Of a DNA stretch of 64,000 nucleotides, positions 43,510 to 52,033 are shown in pieces; position 1 is the first letter of the stretch; each line of letters starts with the position of its first letter. Origin of the DNA: Nocardia sp. SYP-A9097. Lineage in GTDB: Bacteria > Actinomycetota > Actinomycetes > Mycobacteriales > Mycobacteriaceae. The position numbers and the translations under genes were made by a program. The stretch covers positions 62,001 through 126,000 of the forward strand of contig NZ_WJIC01000002.1 in NCBI RefSeq assembly GCF_009649815.1, read 5' to 3'. The notes under the pieces are model-generated. The model saw only the letters and a program-made list of their open reading frames with translations. It did not search any database and was not told the origin of the DNA.

Positions 43510-44685
43510 ATGGTCACCGTAGACGAGTTGTTCGCCATCGATTCCCTGCTCAGTGCCGAGGAGCGGGCTATTCGGGATACCGTGCGGGATTTCGCGGCGG
43601 AGCGGTTGCGGCCGCATATCGCGGATTGGTTCGAGGCGGGGACGTTTCCGGCTCGGGAGTTGGCACCGGAGCTCGGGAAGCTCGGGCTGTTGGGGATGCA
43701 TCTCGAGGGGTACGGGTGCGCGGGGACTTCCGGGACCGCGTACGGGCTCGCGTGTATGGAGCTCGAGGCAGTGGATTCCGGTGTGCGGAGCATGGTTTCG
43801 GTGCAGGGGTCGCTCGCTATGACGGCGATTCACAAGTACGGGTCGGAGGAGCAGAAGCAGCGGTGGCTGCCGGGGATGGCGGCGGGACAGCTGCTGGGCT
43901 GCTTCGGATTGACCGAGCCGGATTTCGGGTCCAATCCGGGTGGAATGCGTACGCGCGCAAGGCGAGACGGGGACGACTGGATCCTGGATGGATCCAAGAT
44001 GTGGATCACCAATGGGTCCGTGTCGGATGTGGCGGTGGTGTGGGCACAGTCGCGTGAAGGCGAACGGGACACCATTCGCGGATTCGTAGTGCCAACGGAC
44101 ACACCGGGATTCAGCGCGAACGAGATCCACCGCAAGCTTTCGCTGCGCGCCTCCATTACCGCGGAGCTCGCGTTCGACGGGGTGCGCCTGCCCGCCGATG
44201 CCATGCTGCCGGAGGCGCGCGGTCTGGCCGCACCGCTGGGCTGCCTGTCCGAGGCCCGCTTCGGCATCATCTTCGGCGCACTCGGCGCGGCACGCGATTG
44301 CCTCTCCGCCGCAATCGATTACGCCCGCACCCGGCAGGTCTTCGACAAGCCCCTCGCCGCCTACCAGCTCACCCAGGCCAAGCTGGCGGATATGGCCGTC
44401 GAACTCGGCAAGGGACAGCTGCTGGCACTGCACCTCGGGCGCTTGAAGGATCGCGGCGAGCTGCGCGGCGAACAGATCAGCGCGGGCAAACTGAACAGCA
44501 CCCGCGAGGCCATCGCCATCGCACGCGAATGCCGAACCATCCTCGGCGCCAATGGAATCAGCCTCGAGTACCCGGTGCTGCGGCACGCCAACAACCTGGA
44601 ATCGGTACTCACCTATGAAGGCACCGCGGAGGTGCACCAACTGGTCCTCGGCGAGGCGCTCACGGGATCCAAAGCGTTCCGCTGA
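43510..44685 (+). CDS. Acyl-CoA dehydrogenase, glutaryl-CoA dehydrogenase-like
   Basis: 391 residues. FAD acyl-CoA dehydrogenase: GCFGLTEPDFGSNPGGM, WITNGSVSDVAVVWA, RFGIIFGALGAARDCL and the catalytic Glu in LTYEGTAEVHQLVLG. The Glu position and the active-site Arg-containing KLSLRASITAELAFDGV are closest to glutaryl-CoA dehydrogenases, which oxidise and decarboxylate glutaryl-CoA in lysine/tryptophan breakdown. Codon use in its 5' half is notably richer in GGG and CGG than that of its neighbours. Confidence 0.87.
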   Translation: MVTVDELFAIDSLLSAEERAIRDTVRDFAAERLRPHIADWFEAGTFPARELAPELGKLGLLGMHLEGYGCAGTSGTAYGLACMELEAVDSGVRSMVSVQGSLAMTAIHKYGSEEQKQRWLPGMAAGQLLGCFGLTEPDFGSNPGGMRTRARRDGDDWILDGSKMWITNGSVSDVAVVWAQSREGERDTIRGFVVPTDTPGFSANEIHRKLSLRASITAELAFDGVRLPADAMLPEARGLAAPLGCLSEARFGIIFGALGAARDCLSAAIDYARTRQVFDKPLAAYQLTQAKLADMAVELGKGQLLALHLGRLKDRGELRGEQISAGKLNSTREAIAIARECRTILGANGISLEYPVLRHANNLESVLTYEGTAEVHQLVLGEALTGSKAFR

Positions 44686-44754
44686 CGCAGCCGGCGAGTG
44701 CGCGATATCTCACAGCCGCTCCCGTACCTGGGCGCCGACAGCTAGCATGACCAG

Positions 44755-45099
44755 GTGTTTTTGCCCGGCTCCGCATTGCTCGTCGTCTCGGCGCGTAAGA
44801 CCTTGAACCGCCTGCAGCGCACACACGGAGCTCCGGCCGTCGAAGCCATGCATGAGTTTCCGGGTGTGGCCGCGCAGGTGGATCAGCATGCCGCCGCCAT
44901 TCGCGACATTCTCGAAGTGGGCGTGGAGAATTCCAGCGTCGTCCCGGTGAGCGTGCTGCTCGCCGGATACGCCCGCGGCCTGCTGGAAGACCTGCGCGAA
45001 ACCGGCCTGCAGGCCCCGTACGACTCCGAGGATTGGCAGTGCGCCGAATGGGTGCACCTGCGCCTTGCCGCGGTCTGCGCCCTCGCCCGCGGCGAGTGA
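44755..45099 (+). CDS. Conserved hypothetical protein (possible DUF6401)
   Basis: 114 residues from GTG at 44755. Mainly helical: a short hydrophobic start (PGSALLVVSARKTL), then a conserved-looking block MHEFPGVAAQVDQHAAAIRDILE and YARGLLEDLRETG. It resembles the actinobacterial DUF6401 family by eye; not certain. No signal peptide. It is followed by a strong bidirectional terminator. Confidence 0.55.
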   Translation: MFLPGSALLVVSARKTLNRLQRTHGAPAVEAMHEFPGVAAQVDQHAAAIRDILEVGVENSSVVPVSVLLAGYARGLLEDLRETGLQAPYDSEDWQCAEWVHLRLAAVCALARGE

Positions 45100-45112
45100 C
45101 ACCTCCGAACAA

Positions 45113-45151
45113 CGAAGCGGCCCACGTACTCGATGTACATGGGCCGCTTCG
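45113..45151. terminator. Bidirectional terminator
   Basis: Perfect 12-bp arms CGAAGCGGCCCA (45113-45124) and TGGGCCGCTTCG (45140-45151) between convergent genes. Confidence 0.75.
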
Positions 45152-45166
45152 ATTCGTAGGAGAGAT

Positions 45167-46141
45167 CTAAAGCATTCCGGGTTGACCGCCACGATCGGGC
45201 ATCTGGCCGGACTGCCCGGGCTGCGGTCCCTGCGGTCCCGGAGCCTGCCCGTAACCGCGCTGACCGTAATCCTGCGGGTTGTATCCCGGTGAGCCGATGG
45301 CTTGTTCGGCCCATTTACCGGGCGGCATCTGCTGGCCGCTCATGGGCCGCTGATTGCCCATCATGGCCTGCTGCTGAGCCTGCATCGTCCGCTGCTGCTG
45401 CTCCTCGTGTTGGCGGGCAGCGTCCTCGCGACCGCGCTGGAACGCTTCGGCGTGACCCTTCACCTCCGGCATCTCACCTTCGATGGTTTCGAGCCAGCCT
45501 TCCCAGCGCTGCTGCATCGGACGGATCAGGCCGCCACCGACGCCGACCACCAGCACACCGCCGATGACCGCGAGCACCGTGATGAGGATCGGCATGGTGA
45601 CCGAGGTCGCCACCCCGATCTGGTTCAGCGCCGCGATAATGCCTACGCCCCAAATGAATACGGCCGCGATGCGACCCATCATGCGGCCGTAGGACAGTCC
45701 GCTGAGCATATTCGCGATCATGTCCATCACCACGCGTGCGATGGCGCCCGCGACACAGATGATGACGATGGCGACCGCCAGCCTGGGCAGCCAGGAGACG
45801 ATGCCATCCAGCATGGTGCTGATCGGATTCGGCCCGAACACACCGAATCCCAGCTGCAGTGTGATCAAAAGGATTGCGTAGTAAGCCAATTTGGCGATGA
45901 TGCCGACCGCGTCGTAGCTGCTGCGTGCCAGCATGTCCTTGATGCCGCCGCGCTCGACCAACCGGTCGAAGCCGACCTGATGCAGAATTCGGGTCACCAG
46001 CCGGGCGACGATCTTGGCGACCAGCCAGCCGACGATCAGGATGGCCAGGAAGCCCGCGAACTTCGGAACGAACGTGGCTACGGAGCTCCACGCGTCCGAA
46101 AGGCCCTGCTGGATATCGATAGCCAAACTCGAGGTGTGCAT
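45167..46141 (-). CDS. Membrane protein with conserved TM-helix repeats (MscS-like)
   Basis: 324 residues. ATG at 46141 follows AAGGGACGGGG. Four to five membrane helices; residues 20-75 (FVPKFAGFLAILIVGWLVAKIVARLVTRILHQVGFD) match the conserved TM-helix repeat found near mechanosensitive channels, and the unit recurs at about 108-165. The C-terminal third is soluble, first charged, then Gln/Pro/Gly/Tyr-rich. No MscS beta domain is present, so it is a homologue of the pore-like helices only. Confidence 0.75.
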   Translation of the reverse strand: MHTSSLAIDIQQGLSDAWSSVATFVPKFAGFLAILIVGWLVAKIVARLVTRILHQVGFDRLVERGGIKDMLARSSYDAVGIIAKLAYYAILLITLQLGFGVFGPNPISTMLDGIVSWLPRLAVAIVIICVAGAIARVVMDMIANMLSGLSYGRMMGRIAAVFIWGVGIIAALNQIGVATSVTMPILITVLAVIGGVLVVGVGGGLIRPMQQRWEGWLETIEGEMPEVKGHAEAFQRGREDAARQHEEQQQRTMQAQQQAMMGNQRPMSGQQMPPGKWAEQAIGSPGYNPQDYGQRGYGQAPGPQGPQPGQSGQMPDRGGQPGML

Positions 46142-46294
46142 ACCCCGTCCCTTCGCTATCCGTTCCGGCCGAGTGCCGGAACTTTGCTCCAAGGGCGTGT
46201 ATACCCGCTGCCGATCATGAGATCCGTCAGTTTGCGAAAAAGTTGCCGAATCGGGTGCCTGTGATTTTCCGGACACTCACGACCGAAAGCCGAA

Positions 46295-46322
46295 ACCCTC
46301 CCGGAGCGTGTGCTCCGGGAGG
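46295..46322 (-). terminator. Terminator of the transglycosylase gene
   Basis: CCCTCCCGGAGC (46295-46306) pairs with GCTCCGGGAGGG (46311-46322); 57 nt past the stop. Confidence 0.7.
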
Positions 46323-46378
46323 GCTCTGACGGGATCGTATCGACTTGTCACACACCGACGGGAGTCAGCGGGCGTGCC

Positions 46379-47041
46379 TCAGTACGCGCTGTTGACGTTG
46401 TCCATCGAGCCGTAGCGATCAGCGGCGTAGTTGCAGGCGGCCACGATGTTCGCGACCGGATCCCAGACGTCGGCAGGGGTGCCTTCGACGTGGTACGCGT
46501 TGAAGGTGGGGTCGATCACCTGGAGCAGGCCCTTGGACGGGATGCCCATGGCCGCATTCGAGTCGTACAGGTTGATCGCCTGCGGGTCGCCACTGGATTC
46601 GCGCAGCACGTTACGGAGGATGCCGTCGTAGCTGCCGGGGATGCCGTGGGCGGACATGATGTCCAGCGCCTGACGGATCCAGCCATCGAGGTTGTCCGGG
46701 TAGGACGGCGCGGGCGGCGCGACCGGAGCCGGCTCGGGGGCAGGCATCGGCGCGGGCACGGCGGCGGCCGGCGCGGGCTGCTCGTTGGCGGGAGCGACCA
46801 CGGCAGGAGCGGCGGGAGCGACCACGGCCGGAGCGGCGGGCGCGACCACGGCCGGAGCGGCAGCGGCGAGGGTCTGCTGCAGAGCGACCGGATGCACATC
46901 ACCGGAGGCGGTCCCGGCGGCGGTGATAATGGAGCCGAAGACTCCGAGAGCAAGGGCGGCGGCACCGGCCGTACGGGCGGCGGCAACCACCTTGCTACGT
47001 CTAGCAGGGTCACGCAGAGCAGTCATGGCATTCGTAGGCAT
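46379..47041 (-). CDS. Secreted lytic transglycosylase (SLT domain)
   Basis: 220 residues. A Sec-type signal (hydrophobic AAALALGVFGSIITAAGTAS, about 28-47) is followed by an Ala/Pro/Val-rich linker with three PAVVAPAA repeats and more Pro/Ala sequence to about residue 112. The C-terminal SLT-like domain has the catalytic Glu in NVLRESSGDPQAINLYDSNA, then SKGLLQVIDPTFNAYH and NIVAACNYAADRYGS. It should cleave peptidoglycan outside the cell. The layout resembles resuscitation-promoting factors, but the domain is the SLT kind. Confidence 0.9.
   Translation of the reverse strand: MPTNAMTALRDPARRSKVVAAARTAGAAALALGVFGSIITAAGTASGDVHPVALQQTLAAAAPAVVAPAAPAVVAPAAPAVVAPANEQPAPAAAVPAPMPAPEPAPVAPPAPSYPDNLDGWIRQALDIMSAHGIPGSYDGILRNVLRESSGDPQAINLYDSNAAMGIPSKGLLQVIDPTFNAYHVEGTPADVWDPVANIVAACNYAADRYGSMDNVNSAY
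46792..46860. repeat. 24-bp tandem repeat inside the transglycosylase gene
   Basis: Three units of GAGCGACCACGGCNGGAGCG plus GCGG, encoding the PAVVAPAA linker repeats. In-frame period, so copy number can vary without breaking the gene. Confidence 0.75.
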
Positions 47042-47239
47042 GGCGAATTTGGATTCCTATTCGGTTTCTGGGCTCGCAGGCTTGGAAGAAGGCAGCGCTG
47101 AATAAGGTGGGCGTCTCTCGACGGGCACCGTGCGCTGGAGCTGGTTCGCGTTGCTGTTGTGAAACCCGTTGTGGGCCAGGGAAACTCGAGGCTCAGGAGA
47201 CTTGCGAAGTACGTGACGGCCATTTCGGGCCGCGGGGCC

Positions 47240-47470
47240 TCATCGCACCGCTGGCGTTTTCACGTTCCGCATGTGTGTCGACTTCTCCTTGCATCAACCA
47301 GACTTGTGGTCTGTTTCCAACAAGGTCACAGCTTGATTGCGCTTGGTTAACACAGCCTGAACCAAATTTGAACAGAAGATGAACTAGCTCGCTCGGCACC
47401 CCAAGTACCTGCATTAATACAAGCAATGACCTGGTGATTCAATTCAAACGAGTAAGTGTTCTAGATCACA
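47240..47470 (-). promoter_or_regulatory. Low-GC upstream region with CRP-like site (47455-47470)
   Basis: The gap 47042-47654 has no convincing gene. It is AT-richer than its surroundings from about 47320. GTG-N8-CAC (47456-47469) matches the core of actinobacterial CRP sites. A 10-codon frame (47240-47272, minus strand, AAGGAG 12 nt upstream) might be a leader peptide. No c-di-AMP (ydaO) riboswitch was found despite looking for one. Confidence 0.3.
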
Positions 47471-47654
47471 GATAAATTTAGCCCCGCATTTGCGATATAC
47501 CCGGATTTGCCGTTTTTTCGGCGTTTCGCACGCCCTTAGCGAGCTGTCAGCAACCGCCGATCACGGACCAATCACGGCGCCGATCACGTAAATCGCGCCG
47601 CACCTATCACGAAACGCCCTGCGACCGGCGCGACCTGGGCACTACCGTCGATAC

Positions 47655-48821
47655 ATGGCATCGATTCGGGTCACCGAGGTGCTGGCGGCGCTGTCCCTCA
47701 CCACGGACCTGGCCACCGGAATGCCATTCGAAAAAGGCCTGGCAGTCTGCCTGATCGCCACCGCGATAGCCGAAAAACTCGGCCTGGACGAGACCGACCG
47801 CCGCGTGGTGTTCCACGCCGCGCTACTCGGCGCGGTCGGCTGCACCAGCAGGGCCAGCGAGAATGCCGACTCATATGCCGATGACCTCGCGTTTCAACGG
47901 GCGTACCACACCCTCGATCCGGGCGACCCGACCGTTTTCCGCGATCAGATGAGCCGATTCGGCGACTGGATGCCGGGGTCCCAGGCGGCGTTACGAGACC
48001 GATTCGTTACCGAAGCGCCCGGAGGGTGCCCCGCGGCCGTCCGATCCGTCTGTGAGGTCAGCAGGGCCCTGGGACCACGCCTCGGATTGCCCGAGGCGGC
48101 GGTGGTCGCACTCACCGAGGTCAAGGAGCGCTAGGAGGGGCTCGGCGCCCCCGATCGGCTGCGCGGGGACGAGCTGTCGCTGGCCGGGCGCATCCTGCAC
48201 CTGGCCGAACAGGCGGTATTGGCCGCCGGCACCCGCGATCGGCGGGACGTGGTCACCGAATTGCGCCGCCGCGCGGGCGGACACCTGGACCCGGACCTGG
48301 TCGCGGCCTTCGCCACCGATCCCGAGCAGCTGTGGGGCGTACTCGACCAGCCCGACCTGCTCACCGCCGTGATGGACGCCGAACCGGGACTGCCGACCGT
48401 CATCCGGCCGCAGGACCGGGATCGGCTGTGCACCGCCATGGCGGTGGTGGTGGATCCGAAAGGCCGCTATCTGCTGGGACATTCGGGCCATGTGGCGCAA
48501 TTGACCTATGCGGCAGCGGATTTGGCGGGGATGGCGCGTCCGGAGCGGGTGGCACACAAACCGAGCGAAGCGGCGGCTCACCTGTCCGCCGAGGCCGCCG
48601 CCGGGCGACTGGACCGCGACGCCTGCGCTGCGGTGGTGGAGGCCGCGGACTACGACGGAGCCTTACCGATGCAGCGTAAACGATTGTCCCGAAGCATGAT
48701 CGGCTTGTCGGCCGCGGCGGCGCCGGCCGTACTACCCGCCTGTTCCGCCCGGTCCTCGTTCGGGCAGCTCATCAACTCGGTGATACCCGAGCTGCCCGCC
48801 GATGCCTCGCCGATGAGCTGA
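47655..48821 (+). pseudogene. HD-domain phosphohydrolase regulator interrupted by an amber codon
   Basis: The frame is open from ATG 47655 to TAG at 48132, then continues in the same frame to 48821. The context VKER-stop-EGLGAPDRLRGDELSLAGRILHLAEQ is the conserved end of an HD-GYP-like domain, where W is normal after ER: a single TGG-to-TAG change. After residue about 335 (RDACAAVVEAA) homology ends, so the usual LuxR-type HTH C-terminus is also gone. Two lesions suggest an old pseudogene. No Shine-Dalgarno at the start. Confidence 0.75.
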
Positions 48822-48973
48822 AACCGCATGTCTCCATGCTCTTCCAGGCCATCGACTCGCAGACCGCCTGGGACGGAATGGTTTTCGACAGGCTGGCGGC
48901 CGCGGCCGAACATATGCCGATGACCGCCGAGATCCTCTCCGGAGGTATCGCGGACAATAAGAAGCTGAGTTGA
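48669..48973 (+). pseudogene. Possible remnant of a lipoprotein-like gene
   Basis: From ATG 48669 the sequence reads MQRKRLSRSMIGLSAAAAPA followed by VLPACSARSS, a signal-like start with a lipobox-like LPAC. It stops at 48821, but the adjacent frame from about 48810 continues ADELKPHVSMLFQAIDSQT through to NKKLS, stop 48973. A frameshift would join them. No family recognised; weak. Confidence 0.25.
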
Positions 48974-48993
48974 GATGTCCACGCGGACAGCGC

Positions 48994-49113
48994 TTGAAGA
49001 ACACCCCGAACTGGCTGCTTCCGCTGCTCGGCGGGCTGGTATTCACCAGCTTCGTCCTGGCCTGGGCGCTGGCCGCGGTCTGGTGGTTCCGCGATTTCGG
49101 CTTCGGGAGGTGA
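48994..49113 (+). CDS. Possible 39-residue hydrophobic peptide or gene remnant
   Basis: TTG at 48994; the peptide has one long membrane segment (LLPLLGGLVFTSFVLAWALA) and ends WWFRDFGFGR. No clear ribosome binding site. It ends directly against the convergent transporter gene. It may be the tail of a deleted gene. Confidence 0.2.
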   Translation: MKNTPNWLLPLLGGLVFTSFVLAWALAAVWWFRDFGFGR

Positions 49114-50226
49114 CTAGGCGACCACCGGCTGCGGCACCCGGAAACGGCGCAGCGCCCGCATGAGCAGCGGGAGCATGAGCATCATGAGCAGCAGCCGGAT
49201 GGTCTGCACGCCGGTGATGAGCGGCAGGTTGGCATTCATATTGTCCGCGGTGGCGAGTACGGCGTTGATACCGCCGGGGGTGGTGGCCAGGTACAGGTCG
49301 GACAGCTCGAGATCGACGAAATACGCCAGGCTCATTGCCAATCCGGCCACGAGCACCGACAGTGCGAGGACGGCGGCCGTCATGGCGGGAATCATGCGGG
49401 CCATCTCGCGCACCACCTTGCGGGTGAAGCGGGTGCCCACATCGAACCCGATGAGCACGAACAGCAGATCCTTGAACAGGTGTGTGGGCGCGTAGCCGTG
49501 GCTGATGCCGGCGGCGGTGAGCAATGCAGTCAGCAACATCGGACCCAGCAGGGCGGCATTGGGCAGGCCGATTCGGCGGCCCACCCAAATCCCCAACACG
49601 CACAATACGATCGCGGTCGAGACTCCTGCCACCTGATCGCCGCGGCCGACGATCATCCAGTACGGGAGCGCGGGATCGGTTACCGAACCGCCGAGAGTCG
49701 CTGTGCTGTAGGCGATTCCCTCTTCATCGTCGAGGAGGGCGGCGATCGCGGGTGCGCTCAGCGCTACCAATGCCACGCGCAGATATTGCATGAAGGCCAC
49801 CGGGCGCGGATCGGCATCGAGCTCATCGGCTGCGGCGACCACAGCGGCCGAACCACCGGCCAGCATGCCCAGCGTCGAGGTCGGGATATCCACCTTCATC
49901 ACGCGCGAGAAGATCAGCGCCACACCGATACTCAGAAGAATGGTGGCCACGGTGACCGCCGCCACCGGCAGCAGGTCCCAGCCGATCGAGGTCAGCAGCG
50001 ACACCTGTAGATAGCTGCCCATCACCACACCGAGCATCCCCTGCACGCCCAGATTCACCTGCACCGGAAGTGGTTTCGGCAGGTGCCCGGTCAGGGCCAG
50101 CGCCGCGCCCACCACGATGGCCAACATCATCTGCGGGGCCGGAAACCCGACCCGATCGAGCAGCGTCGCACCGGCAAGCACCGCGCCCGCCAGTGCCACC
50201 CAGGTGAGCGCCTGCCTGAAGTTCAT
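49114..50226 (-). CDS. AbrB-family (PF05145-type) membrane transporter
   Basis: 370 residues from ATG at 50226. About ten membrane helices in two duplicated halves, each with the glycine-rich AbrB-duplication signature (PAPQMMLAIVVGAALALTG and LPNAALLGPMLLTALLTAAG) and the loop TPGGINAVLATADNMNANLP. The family is annotated as ammonia monooxygenase/AbrB regulators, but members are membrane proteins of uncertain substrate. It is a single gene. Confidence 0.85.
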   Translation of the reverse strand: MNFRQALTWVALAGAVLAGATLLDRVGFPAPQMMLAIVVGAALALTGHLPKPLPVQVNLGVQGMLGVVMGSYLQVSLLTSIGWDLLPVAAVTVATILLSIGVALIFSRVMKVDIPTSTLGMLAGGSAAVVAAADELDADPRPVAFMQYLRVALVALSAPAIAALLDDEEGIAYSTATLGGSVTDPALPYWMIVGRGDQVAGVSTAIVLCVLGIWVGRRIGLPNAALLGPMLLTALLTAAGISHGYAPTHLFKDLLFVLIGFDVGTRFTRKVVREMARMIPAMTAAVLALSVLVAGLAMSLAYFVDLELSDLYLATTPGGINAVLATADNMNANLPLITGVQTIRLLLMMLMLPLLMRALRRFRVPQPVVA

Positions 50227-50365
50227 ACGAGCCGATCCTGCTCGCCACCCATGAACGGACAGTAACGCACCAGTTACCTCGCCCGCGGAGTAGCTGCGAC
50301 TTCCGATGCAGAACCGAATCACCAAGGGCCAGGCCACAAATCACACGTAAGTAATTCGACCGACC

Positions 50366-50462
50366 CTCGTCATCCCGGCGCGTTTTTGGCCGGGATCCAC
50401 ACATTCAGCAAATGTGCTGCGGGGGGTGGATCCCGGCCAAAAGCATGCCGGGATGACGAGGG
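50366..50462. repeat. MITE/REP-like hairpin element, copy C (inverted)
   Basis: Arms 50366-50400 and 50426-50462 are nearly perfect, the best copy in the window. Here the left arm has CGCGTTTTT and the right arm CATGC (read on its own strand), the reverse of copies A and B. It lies between the start of the transporter gene and the end of cbs. Confidence 0.82.
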
Positions 50463-50485
50463 GTCGGACGCGGCCCTTCATGGGA

Positions 50486-50592
50486 GCACGCCGTCGCCGA
50501 CGAGGGGCAGACGCTGTCCCTCAGGCCAGCATGCCGTCGCCGACGAGATTCAGGCGCGGCCCCTCAGGCCAGCACGCCGTCGCTGAGGAAGC
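50486..50592. repeat. 43-bp tandem duplication of the cbs 3' end
   Basis: Units begin GCACGCCGTCGCCGACGAG at 50486, GCATGCCGTCGCCGACGAG at 50529 and GCACGCCGTCGCTGAGGAAG at 50572. The last is the native end of cbs; the earlier ones are extra copies that include the TCAGGCCAGC stop region. Confidence 0.75.
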
Positions 50593-51952
50593 CGAGGAGG
50601 TCGTGGCGGGTGATGACGCCTACGGGCTTGCCGTCGTCGACGACCATCAGCGCATCGGTGTGCTCGAGCAGTTTGGTTGCGGCCGAGACCGGCTCGCCGG
50701 AGCCGATGAGCGGGAAGGCCGGGCTCATATGCTGTGCGACCGAATCGGTGAGTTTGGCGCGGCCTTCGAACACGTCCGAGAGCAGATCGCGCTCGGTGAC
50801 GCTGCCCGCGACCTCGCCCGCCATGATCGGCGGTTCGGCGCCGACAACCGGCATCTGCGAGACGCCGTACTCCCGCAGGATCTCGATGGCATCGCGCACG
50901 GTCTCCTGCGGATGCGTGTGCACGAGGTCCGGCAGTTCACCGGACTTGCCGCGCAACACATCTCCCACATGCACCTCGGCGGTGGAGCCGTTCAGGCGCG
51001 AGCGCAGGAAGCCGTAGGAGCTCATCCACTGATCGTTGAAGATCTTGGACAGGTAGCCGCGGCCACCGTCCGGCAGCAGCACGACCACGACGGCGTCCGG
51101 GTCGCGTTCGGCGATCTTGAGCGCGGCGACCATGGCCATACCGCAGGAGCCACCGACCAGCAGGCCCTCCTCGCGGGCGAGGCGACGGGTCATCTCGAAG
51201 GAGTCGGCATCGGAGACCGCGATGATCTCGTCCGGGATGGTCGGGTCGTAGGCGCTGGGCCAGAAGTCCTCACCGACACCCTCGACCAGGTACGGGCGAC
51301 CGGTGCCGCCGGAGTACACCGAGCCTTCCGGATCCGCGCCGATGACCTGGACCTTGCCGCCGGAGACTTCCTTCAGGTAGCGGCCGGTGCCGGTGATGGT
51401 GCCGCCGGTGCCGACGCCCGCCACGAAGTGCGTGACCTTGCCGTCGGTATCGCGCCAGATCTCCGGGCCGGTGGTCTCGTAATGCGATTCCGGGCCACCG
51501 GGATTGGCGTACTGGTTCGGCTTCCAGGCACCGTCGATCTCGCGGACCAGACGATCGGAGACGTTGTAGTAGCTGTCCGGATCCTCCGGCGCGACGGCGG
51601 TCGGGCAGACCACGACCTCGGCGCCGTAGGCGCGCAGCACATTGCGCTTGTCCTCGGAAACCTTGTCCGGGCAGACGAATACGCACTTGTAGCCGCGCTG
51701 CTGGGCCACCAGGGCCAGGCCGACACCGGTATTGCCGGAGGTCGGCTCGACGATCGTGCCGCCGGGCTTCAGCAGCCCTTCCTTCTCGGCGGCGTCGATC
51801 ATCTTGACGGCGATGCGGTCCTTGGAGCTACCGCCGGGGTTCAGGTACTCCACCTTCGCCGCCACCAGTCCGGAATTCGGGCCCACCACGGAGTTCACTC
51901 GAACGAGAGGGGTGTTGCCGATCAGATCGACGACGGAGTCAGCAATGCGCAT
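50564..51952 (-). CDS. cbs: Cystathionine beta-synthase
   Basis: 462 residues. PLP-dependent fold type II: PLP Lys44 in NPGGSSKDRIA, TSGNTGVGLA, and the phosphate-binding GTGGTITG loop. Two CBS domains occupy about residues 335-460 (VHTHPQETVRDAIEILREYGVSQMPVV and HTDALMVVDDGKPVGVITRHDLL). There is no N-terminal haem domain. It joins homocysteine and serine in reverse transsulfuration, complementing metB here. The last codons lie in a 43-bp tandem repeat. Confidence 0.95.
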   Translation of the reverse strand: MRIADSVVDLIGNTPLVRVNSVVGPNSGLVAAKVEYLNPGGSSKDRIAVKMIDAAEKEGLLKPGGTIVEPTSGNTGVGLALVAQQRGYKCVFVCPDKVSEDKRNVLRAYGAEVVVCPTAVAPEDPDSYYNVSDRLVREIDGAWKPNQYANPGGPESHYETTGPEIWRDTDGKVTHFVAGVGTGGTITGTGRYLKEVSGGKVQVIGADPEGSVYSGGTGRPYLVEGVGEDFWPSAYDPTIPDEIIAVSDADSFEMTRRLAREEGLLVGGSCGMAMVAALKIAERDPDAVVVVLLPDGGRGYLSKIFNDQWMSSYGFLRSRLNGSTAEVHVGDVLRGKSGELPDLVHTHPQETVRDAIEILREYGVSQMPVVGAEPPIMAGEVAGSVTERDLLSDVFEGRAKLTDSVAQHMSPAFPLIGSGEPVSAATKLLEHTDALMVVDDGKPVGVITRHDLLGFLSDGVLA

Positions 51953-52033
51953 AGCCCTTATCGTTGCAGAAAGGAGATGGCGGCTTACGCGCACGTCGGC
52001 GATCTCACGGTTACGGGAAATTACCATCGCCCC

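Noticed and set aside
47041..47400. Possible c-di-AMP (ydaO) riboswitch upstream of the transglycosylase
   Set aside because: Such elements precede cell-wall hydrolase genes in actinobacteria, so I looked for the conserved core sequences on the minus strand, but none were found.
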